From: an uncultured Clostridia bacterium
GTDB lineage: Bacteria > Bacillota > Clostridia > Christensenellales > UBA1242
Direction: 5' to 3'
Assembly: GCA_937911885.1 (NCBI GenBank)
Contig: CALDPW010000176.1
Location: 1-5,852, forward strand
DNA: 5,852 nucleotides
The first letter of the stretch is position 1. The number at the start of each line of letters is the position of its first letter. The notes below the pieces were generated by a model. It had not been told where the DNA came from. It was given only the letters and a program-made list of their open reading frames with translations, and did no database searches. Positions 1 through 5,430 of the stretch are shown here, piece by piece. Made by a program: the position numbers and the translations under genes.

Positions 1-38
1 CACTTCTCCCATTTTGACTAATTAACATTCCTTTAATA

Positions 39-67
39 ATTATAACATTACAAATTAAACAATTCAA
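39..67 (-). promoter_or_regulatory. Strong extended -10 promoter reading off the left edge
   Basis: On the minus strand a -35 box TTGAAT (62-67; four of six consensus bases) is separated by 17 bp from a perfect -10 box TATAAT (39-44). The -10 is preceded by TGT (45-47), giving the extended TGn form. The predicted transcript starts near position 32 and leaves the window. An ATG at 26-28 is preceded directly by AAAGGA, which is too close to act as a normal ribosome binding site, so the product may be an RNA rather than a protein. No gene body is visible. Confidence 0.6.
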
Positions 68-155
68 TACATTTGTTTATATAATTTCTTCAATTGATTG
101 AATTTTTTGTATTTTTTTCACTAAAAATCGCCATTTCTAACGTTTTTGCTCCAAT

Positions 156-572
156 TTATCCATCTGCAAAACACACACTTTCGCAGTTTATCAGAATCTT
201 ATTGCAATTTGTGCAAAAAAATGCGCAAAAAATTGTTTTTGCTATTGATAGTTGTCCCATTGCTAAACTTGAAATTAATATATAGTTATTAAAATATAAG
301 CTTTTAACCAATCCCATAATACAAACAACAATTGATATTATATATACACACGTAAACAACACAGTAAAAAAGTTTTGAGGAATACCAGGCAATGTTGAAA
401 CAATGCCCAAAAAACTAATAACATAAAAAGCTACAAAAATCAGCCCTGTTATTAAAACAAATTTTAATATTGACAAAACAATTTTAAATATTGTTTCTTT
501 AACGCTTTTTATAAAAGAAAAATCTATTTTATCTTTTAATTGCATTAAAATTAAAGTTTTTAAATCCTTCAT
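156..572 (-). pseudogene. Truncated ABC-2-type permease (N-terminal fragment)
   Basis: This 138-aa frame begins with a short charged stretch (residues 1-25), then two membrane helices (about 30-55 and 66-90). The segment around LPGIPQNFF and GLVKSLYF (about 61-95) resembles the N-terminus of large bacterial ABC-2 permeases, as I recall that family. Those proteins usually run to about 500 residues, continuing after LYF with a loop and many more helices. Here the similarity fades after about residue 95. The frame then continues as a Cys-rich tail (CTNCNK, CESVC) that does not look like a membrane protein, and ends at a TAA. No other frame downstream resumes a permease, so this is more than a single frameshift. 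Its ATG overlaps the TAA of the ABC fusion gene by one base (TAATG), with AGGA six bases upstream, which implies translational coupling. It could instead be a genuinely short subunit. Confidence 0.55.
211..234. repeat. Imperfect 12-bp tandem repeat inside the permease tail
   Basis: Two adjacent 12-bp units, GTGCAAAAAAAT (211-222) and GCGCAAAAAATT (223-234), match at 10 of 12 positions. They lie in the part of the permease frame where similarity to permeases has already been lost. The duplication could be slippage in decaying DNA. Two units alone are weak evidence for anything functional. Confidence 0.4.
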
Positions 573-3007
573 TATTTATCCTGTTTTTTTGTTTTTAATT
601 TTTTCTTTTTTGTTTGTTTACTTTTATCATTTTTATCAACGCTATTTTCGCCACTCAAATCAGCGTTAGCTTCAACCTTGTTCGATTCGGTTGTTGCTAA
701 ATAAAATTGTTCTAAAGTAGTTGTTTCTTCAATTTCGGAAACTTTTTTACATGTTAAAATTTTTCCTTTTTTAATAATTGCAATCCTATCACACAACTGC
801 TCTACAATATCTATTAAGTGACTGCTAAAAAATACTATATTACCCGCCTTAGCATGCTCACGCATACATTCTTTAACTTGGAATATGCTTGTTGGATCTA
901 ACCCTGTTAATGGTTCATCCAAAATCCACACCTTAGGATTATGAACAAGCGCACTCATAATAGCAATTTTTTGTTTCATGCCGTGACTATATGTTTTTAT
1001 TTGATTATCAAAAGCACCTTCAAGTTCGAATAATTTTACATATTTATTAATTCTTTCGTCTCTATCGCTATTAGATACCCCATACAAATCGGCAATGTAA
1101 TTAATATATTCTCTGCCAGTCAATTTTTCATATAAAGCATAATGATCTGGAACATAACCAATGTTTTGCTTAGCCATAACTGATTGTTTATCAACATCAT
1201 AGCCGCACACTTCAATTGATCCTTTTGTTATTGGTTGAATACCAACAATACTTTTAATAATTGTGCTCTTACCTGCACCATTATGTCCCAAAAATCCAAA
1301 TATTTCGCCACCCACAATTTCAAGATTTGCATCTTTTACTGCATAAGTTGAACTTTTGCCATAGCGTTTTGAAAAATTATTTAAAATCATTTTGTTTTGA
1401 TTTTCTAAATTCATAGGTTCAGTTTTCTCCCTTCCATTTAACATACTTTCAAGTGCTAACATATCTAATTTTATTTTTTGTCTACGATTTAAAATATCAT
1501 GTATACTATCTGTAAACGAATATAACCCCTCATATAAAAACCACACGCCAGCACCAAGCAACACATAAACCAAAAAGAACAATACTTGATAAACTGGATA
1601 AAATACCATTTTTATATCGGCAATATGTAATGTAAAAGTTGTTAGGCGTAAGTTCTCTGCCCACAAGCCAAGTTTTTCAGCAACAAAATCAGAATTTACA
1701 AAAAAGTAATCTACTGTGCCATAATTGCTAAACCAGGCATTACAAATTAACACAAATGCAAAATAAATACCAAAACCAACCATTGAATACTTAAACTCTC
1801 TAAGTCTTGGTCTTTTATACACATTTAAAGCAACAATTAATATTGGCATATAAAATGCTACATAGTGGTTTATATAAAACCCAACACATCGAATATCAAG
1901 CAAATTAACAAGCGAGCTATAGTTTGGCATTATCATTGCAATAAATGCACCAAGCACGTTTATAAAATAAGTAAAGTAAAATAATTTGTTCCACTTAAAT
2001 ATTAAACATAGTGGGATTATATACATTGCAGTATTGCACAAGTGAATTGGTAATCCCCCAACATCTAAAAAGCTTGGAAAACGATGTTCAAATGAAAAAG
2101 ATATCAATGCACCTAAAGATAAATAAGTTAGAATATATTTTATAAATGATTCATCTTTTTTGTGTAACCACAAATAAATTAAAAATGGCGATATTATTGA
2201 ACCATACAAAATTAATCTGTGTGGAATTGAAAAATCCTTAATTGTAACTGTGTAGTTAACTTTGCCAAACAATGCGTGTAAAGAATAAGACGGAATTGTA
2301 AAAAGCCATGAAATTGGAATTAACAACAAAACTTTTAAATCGCTTTTATTAGTTTTAAACATGCCCTCTGTTAAAAATACAATAAATGAGGACGAAATTA
2401 AAAGACCATTTTCAATAGCTAATAATAAGCATCTTATATCAAATTGTGAAAATGCTTGTTTGCCAACAATTGATTTAGCAACAATAACATAAACTCCACA
2501 ACTAATTAACGACATTGGCAACACATAATACTTAATAATTACATTAAGCGATGGCAGTTTATTTTTAAAAAACGGATACATAACCATAAATAATATTACG
2601 CCAATCATACCCCAGTTAAATAAAAGTGCAAAAGCATTAAGAAGTTTACTATCAAACACACTATTATTTAAAGCTACTGTGTGTTGAATTGCAGTATCTG
2701 CCCACATATATCTAAAAAAGAATGCTGCAATTAAAACGCAACAAAAAACTAGAACCATAGTTCCGTGATTTATATTAAGTTTTTTATATTTACCAATTAA
2801 TAAAATTGCTAAAGTTACAATAAGTATAATTGCTGTAATTGAATAATATAGTCCAAGCATAACACTTTTTCCTTTGTGGTTTATAATATATAGTTTGTTT
2901 ATTAATAAAAAAACTATTAATAACAAACTACAAAAAAAGTATAGACTTATATTGTCGTAAAACAAAAAATCTACACCAAAAATAGACATGACAACTAATT
3001 GCCACAT
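572..3007 (-). CDS. Fusion: polytopic YwaF/TMEM164-like membrane protein with C-terminal ABC ATPase
   Basis: This 811-aa protein has about 14 predicted membrane helices (residues 20-492) followed by one complete ABC ATPase domain (about 533-770). The ATPase motifs are Walker A GHNGAGKS (574-581), signature YSHGMKQ (673-679), Walker B VWILDE (693-698), D-loop TGLDP (701-705) and switch His730. The Q-loop position reads YVPD (618-621 region), as in some ABC-2-type ATPases. Within the membrane part, LPIHLCN (319-325) and INHYVAFYMP (379-388) resemble the YwaF/TIGR02206/TMEM164 family; human TMEM164 is a lipid acyltransferase with a conserved Cys. Residues 1-260 form an extra block of about seven helices that I do not recognise. 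A charged linker (about 495-530) joins the halves, and the tail (785-811) is Lys-rich. The first ATG has no clear Shine-Dalgarno; Met7 is an alternative start. It lies 14 bp after the 134-aa gene and is coupled to the permease fragment. The substrate is unknown. Confidence 0.8.
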   Translation of the reverse strand: MWQLVVMSIFGVDFLFYDNISLYFFCSLLLIVFLLINKLYIINHKGKSVMLGLYYSITAIILIVTLAILLIGKYKKLNINHGTMVLVFCCVLIAAFFFRYMWADTAIQHTVALNNSVFDSKLLNAFALLFNWGMIGVILFMVMYPFFKNKLPSLNVIIKYYVLPMSLISCGVYVIVAKSIVGKQAFSQFDIRCLLLAIENGLLISSSFIVFLTEGMFKTNKSDLKVLLLIPISWLFTIPSYSLHALFGKVNYTVTIKDFSIPHRLILYGSIISPFLIYLWLHKKDESFIKYILTYLSLGALISFSFEHRFPSFLDVGGLPIHLCNTAMYIIPLCLIFKWNKLFYFTYFINVLGAFIAMIMPNYSSLVNLLDIRCVGFYINHYVAFYMPILIVALNVYKRPRLREFKYSMVGFGIYFAFVLICNAWFSNYGTVDYFFVNSDFVAEKLGLWAENLRLTTFTLHIADIKMVFYPVYQVLFFLVYVLLGAGVWFLYEGLYSFTDSIHDILNRRQKIKLDMLALESMLNGREKTEPMNLENQNKMILNNFSKRYGKSSTYAVKDANLEIVGGEIFGFLGHNGAGKSTIIKSIVGIQPITKGSIEVCGYDVDKQSVMAKQNIGYVPDHYALYEKLTGREYINYIADLYGVSNSDRDERINKYVKLFELEGAFDNQIKTYSHGMKQKIAIMSALVHNPKVWILDEPLTGLDPTSIFQVKECMREHAKAGNIVFFSSHLIDIVEQLCDRIAIIKKGKILTCKKVSEIEETTTLEQFYLATTESNKVEANADLSGENSVDKNDKSKQTKKKKLKTKKQDK

Positions 3008-3021
3008 CTTTTAATATTCAA

Positions 3022-3426
3022 TTAAGCTAAAAATTTTTTATTAGTTAAATAAAATTTTCCAAATAAAAATTTATTAATTTGTGTTTTAAAATTAACAATA
3101 ACTTGTTTATTTGTTATTACCGATTGTTTGTTTGCATTAAGTCTGCTAAAAAATGTTATTAATTTAAATACAACATAAATTAAAGCAAAAAAACAGAAAT
3201 GTAATACGATAAACATAATGGCATTAACTATAACTTTGTATAGCACCACATTTGAAATTTGTCCAAATTTAAAGTTTGAAATAAATGAAAATTGATTAAT
3301 AATATCACTGATAATTTTAGTTAAATCAAAATAGGAATGAAAAAGCAATACAACAAACAAAATAGCCAATTGTATTAAAAAACTCTTAAATATTAAGTTG
3401 TAAATTTTGGTTTTATTAAAAGTCAT
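3022..3426 (-). CDS. Small two-helix membrane protein, unknown function
   Basis: I do not recognise this 134-aa protein. It has a short basic N-terminus, one hydrophobic helix at about residues 15-32, a polar loop (33-58) and a longer hydrophobic stretch at about 60-93. A basic C-terminal tail (94-134) contains many Lys and Asn. The charge pattern suggests both ends are cytoplasmic. The ATG at 3426 is supported by AGGA six bases upstream and by a promoter just beyond it. The stop lies 14 bp before the ATG of the ABC fusion protein, so the two are very likely co-transcribed. It may be an accessory subunit of that system. This is inferred only from position and membrane character. Confidence 0.65.
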   Translation of the reverse strand: MTFNKTKIYNLIFKSFLIQLAILFVVLLFHSYFDLTKIISDIINQFSFISNFKFGQISNVVLYKVIVNAIMFIVLHFCFFALIYVVFKLITFFSRLNANKQSVITNKQVIVNFKTQINKFLFGKFYLTNKKFLA

Positions 3427-3429
3427 AAG

Positions 3430-3435
3430 TTTTCC
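3430..3435 (-). promoter_or_regulatory. Ribosome binding site of the 134-aa membrane protein
   Basis: The minus strand reads TAGGAAAACTT directly before the ATG at 3426-3424. AGGA lies six bases from the start codon. It is the clearest Shine-Dalgarno in the left part of the window and supports this start. Confidence 0.5.
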
Positions 3436-3443
3436 TATACTCT

Positions 3444-3473
3444 ATAATACAACCAAATGGCATTTTTTTACAA
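3444..3473 (-). promoter_or_regulatory. Putative promoter of the three-gene membrane operon
   Basis: On the minus strand a -35-like TTGTAA (3468-3473; four of six) and a -10-like TATTAT (3444-3449; five of six) are 18 bp apart. Transcription would start near 3437, leaving a 5' leader of only about 10 bases that still contains the AGGA ribosome binding site. The match is moderate and the region is A/T-rich, so chance similarity is possible. No better promoter is visible between this gene and the acetyltransferase stop. Confidence 0.45.
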
Positions 3474-3512
3474 TAAAATTTAAACAAAAATAAAATTTTG
3501 TTAATTTCGACA

Positions 3513-4094
3513 CTATTTTTTTAATGGAGAAGCCGAAGAACACACTCCAATTTGTTTAATAAAACTTTGTTGTGATGCGTTTAAATTAGAAAGTTTTTGT
3601 CCCGAAACCCAACATTGTTTAAACATAATATCATTGGTTGGTTGATTGTTTACTACAACATTTTCAAGCGAACAACCCAACTTTTTATATATCTTATATA
3701 GTGCTTGTTTTTCATCCTCTAACAAAACACCCTCACCCGAAACGCCTTTTATTTCATTGGTTGGATTAGCAACACCATACATTGTTACACATCCTTTTAA
3801 ATCAGCATGTGCCATAGCCATATCTAATAAAAATCTACCAAGTCCATTTTGTTGAAAATTACTATCACACTCAAAGGCACTAACAAACATGCTGTTACCA
3901 CTTGCCCTATATCTAATTTCGGCAATATGATTAAAACCATTTTTTGTGCTATATAACAAAATACTCGATTGACCACCACCTAAAAAAACACATAGCAAAT
4001 TTTGATCCAATTTTTTATGATAAAACTGCTGTGCCACAAAGTCGTTAGTAAACCCTTTTATTGTGTTAACTATTTTTTCAAATTCTTTTTCCAT
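3513..4094 (-). CDS. GNAT-family N-acetyltransferase
   Basis: This 193-aa protein has a GCN5-related acetyltransferase (GNAT) core. Residues 69-77 (MFVSAFECD) form the central beta strand, followed by the acetyl-CoA pyrophosphate-binding motif A, QQNGLG (81-86, pattern Q/R-x-x-G-x-G), and its helix (87-97). A second strand (GCVTMYGVAN, 101-110) is followed by ALYKIYKKLGC (131-141), the late GNAT helix that ends the fold. The N-terminal 60 residues and the C-terminal 40 lie outside the recognisable core. The substrate cannot be told from sequence. Cytoplasmic; no signal peptide or membrane helix. It has its own promoter and follows the terminator of the ThyX-like gene, so it appears to be a single-gene unit. 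No Shine-Dalgarno precedes the ATG, and the predicted transcription start falls on or next to it. Confidence 0.75.
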   Translation of the reverse strand: MEKEFEKIVNTIKGFTNDFVAQQFYHKKLDQNLLCVFLGGGQSSILLYSTKNGFNHIAEIRYRASGNSMFVSAFECDSNFQQNGLGRFLLDMAMAHADLKGCVTMYGVANPTNEIKGVSGEGVLLEDEKQALYKIYKKLGCSLENVVVNNQPTNDIMFKQCWVSGQKLSNLNASQQSFIKQIGVCSSASPLKK

Positions 4095-4100
4095 ATTTTT

Positions 4101-4129
4101 ATTTTATCACAACACAATCATTACTTCAA
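4101..4129 (-). promoter_or_regulatory. Extended -10 promoter of the acetyltransferase gene
   Basis: On the minus strand, -35 TTGAAG (4124-4129; four of six) and -10 TAAAAT (4101-4106; five of six) have a 17-bp spacer, with TGA immediately before the -10 (extended TGn form). Only six bases separate the -10 from the A of the acetyltransferase ATG at 4094. A normal start site would therefore fall at the start codon itself. Confidence 0.6.
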
Positions 4130-4133
4130 TAGC

Positions 4134-4162
4134 AAAAAAGATATAGCAAATGCTATATCTTT
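4134..4162 (-). terminator. Intrinsic terminator overlapping the ThyX-like stop codon
   Basis: A perfect 11-bp inverted repeat (4137-4147 and 4152-4162) closes on a four-base loop. On the minus strand the second arm runs into six T residues (4139-4134). The hairpin is A/T-rich with only three G:C pairs. The TAG stop of the ThyX-like gene (4155-4153) lies within the first arm. It separates this gene from the independently promoted acetyltransferase. Confidence 0.75.
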
Positions 4163-5361
4163 CTAGTTTCGTTAATACCCTCAGCAAAACCACAAGGTTG
4201 TGTGCATTTAAAGTTTTTAAATGTGCACCTAGAGCCTTTCATATAATCATCTAAATCATTTTGTCGTGGATGATTATTTTGTTTTAATGCTTCGCTATAT
4301 TTTTTTAGTAACAAATTGCTTACCTCATTAATTTCTAGTTGTGCACAAGTGCATTTGCGTTCAAATAATTTAAGAACAAACGAATCAAATGTGCCCGATT
4401 CGTGACAAGTAAACAATGTTCCTTGTGGCACATTATCACTAACACTATGCATATCGCTTAACCACATTTCGGCAAGTTGTTTGTTATCTTTGATAATTGG
4501 TGGAATATAATAAGTTGGATTTTGTGGAATATCTTCCATACTGCACCACAAGGTGCGATGTCTAATATTTTGAGCAAAGCAAGGAATTGTTGCTTGATAA
4601 GTTGTTTGATAAACATCACCAAAATATTCAACAGGCTCACTATGTAAATTAATAAGCGAAAAAGTTCTGTTTTTACCATTATTAACAAGCAATTCATCAA
4701 TATAAGGAAGTTTTGATAATTCATCATAAAATTCCTTTATTTCTGGCATAAGGCGTTTATAAAATTCTTTATCAGATCCATTTTCGATTAAGCCTTTAAA
4801 AAATCCATATAAGTAGTTTAATTGCCTATATGAAATTGTGTAAACCATTATGGTTCCTCTGGCATAAATTGAATTAAAACTTCTTGCATTTTCCATTGCT
4901 AATTTTTTAATTCTTAAATCTGTAAAAAATTTAGGAAATTTTTGTTTGTAACATTTAGTTATTTCATCAACAAAAATGTTATACCATTTATTATATAATT
5001 CTACTTCTTTTTCGCTCCCCTTAATAACAGTATATCTACCTGATTTTTCGGAAGTTACATACCATTTTTCGTTGTTTAGTAGCATTGCCATAGCTTTTGA
5101 AATTCCACTAAGTTCTAGTGTTAAAAAGTTGTGATCATAAACACTATGGTGTCCGCCAAGTTTTGTTTGTTTAACACGAGCTAATGTTTTTTTGCGTGGT
5201 TCTTTATTAATAACATCATAAGTGTGTTTCATATAACAAACACCTGCATGTTTACCACTTAAATCATCAAATGCTTCTTTCCCCTTGTAATTTCTCCAAA
5301 ACTGCAATTTTTCGAGAAATGATTTTTCTTTTACTGTTTTTGCAATAATTTTTATATACAT
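4153..5361 (-). CDS. Tandem-domain ThyX-family protein (flavin-dependent thymidylate synthase-like)
   Basis: ThyX makes dTMP from dUMP using FAD and methylene-tetrahydrofolate. Single-domain ThyX is about 220-250 aa; this protein is 402 aa and reads as two ThyX-like domains. Domain 1 (about 1-230) has GGHHSVYDH (69-77, the GHxSxxEH region), EKSGRY (105-110, substrate-loop SxRY) and ENAR (157-160). Its RHR position is NEK (97-99). Domain 2 (about 235-370) has HSEPVEYF (240-247), AQNIRHRT (263-270), a degenerate PTYY where SGRY should be (282-285), and ERKCTCAQLEI (334-344), matching the conserved R..(x)AQxEI end of ThyX. A C-terminal extension carries Cys379, Cys386 and Cys390. The motifs are complementary, so a composite active site is possible, but catalysis is not proven. 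The start has a G-rich Shine-Dalgarno seven bases upstream, and the gene has its own promoter and terminator. Confidence 0.72.
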   Translation of the reverse strand: MYIKIIAKTVKEKSFLEKLQFWRNYKGKEAFDDLSGKHAGVCYMKHTYDVINKEPRKKTLARVKQTKLGGHHSVYDHNFLTLELSGISKAMAMLLNNEKWYVTSEKSGRYTVIKGSEKEVELYNKWYNIFVDEITKCYKQKFPKFFTDLRIKKLAMENARSFNSIYARGTIMVYTISYRQLNYLYGFFKGLIENGSDKEFYKRLMPEIKEFYDELSKLPYIDELLVNNGKNRTFSLINLHSEPVEYFGDVYQTTYQATIPCFAQNIRHRTLWCSMEDIPQNPTYYIPPIIKDNKQLAEMWLSDMHSVSDNVPQGTLFTCHESGTFDSFVLKLFERKCTCAQLEINEVSNLLLKKYSEALKQNNHPRQNDLDDYMKGSRCTFKNFKCTQPCGFAEGINETRKI

Positions 5362-5368
5362 TTTTTAT

Positions 5369-5380
5369 CCCCCCAACCCC
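5369..5380 (-). promoter_or_regulatory. G-tract leader and likely ribosome binding site
   Basis: The minus strand carries GGGGTTGGGGGG, ending seven bases before the ATG at 5361. The G6 tract is at normal Shine-Dalgarno spacing and could pair with the CCUCC anti-SD using one G:U pair. Such G-runs stand out sharply in this AT-rich region. Confidence 0.45.
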
Positions 5381-5392
5381 TTAATTTAACTA

Positions 5393-5421
5393 ATGTTAAC
5401 ACAGCAAAAAACTCATGTCAA
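5393..5421 (-). promoter_or_regulatory. Promoter of the ThyX-like gene
   Basis: On the minus strand a perfect -35 TTGACA (5416-5421) and a -10 TAACAT (5393-5398; four of six) are separated by 17 bp, with TGT just before the -10 (extended form). The start would lie near 5386, giving a leader of about 25 bases that includes the G tracts. The -10 lies in a short dyad (TTAAC-ATTA-GTTAA), which could be an operator but is only five base pairs per arm. The promoter sits in the 69-bp gap after the GPR stop. Confidence 0.65.
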
Positions 5422-5430
5422 ATTTTGTAA

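Noticed and set aside
94..285. A 63-aa open frame on the plus strand
   Set aside because: It is antisense to the permease fragment tail, has no convincing ribosome binding site or promoter, and matches no family I recognise.
90..290. Simple frameshift explaining the permease truncation
   Set aside because: I translated all three minus-strand frames past the divergence point. None resumes a hydrophobic permease-like sequence and each has several stops.
3483..3502. Inverted repeat AACAAAA/TTTTGTT after the acetyltransferase stop
   Set aside because: Only seven base pairs with a single G:C pair and a six-base A/T loop. It is too weak to call a terminator.
3646..3855. A 69-aa open frame on the plus strand
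   Set aside because: It is antisense to the core of the acetyltransferase, whose GNAT motifs make the minus-strand frame the real one.
4458..4727. An 89-aa open frame on the minus strand in another frame
   Set aside because: It lies wholly inside the ThyX-like gene and overlaps its RHR motif; low complexity, no start signal.
5381..5398. Dyad TTAAC-ATTA-GTTAA over the -10 of the ThyX-like gene as an operator
   Set aside because: Five A/T-rich base pairs per arm are easily expected by chance here, and no matching regulator is present in the window.
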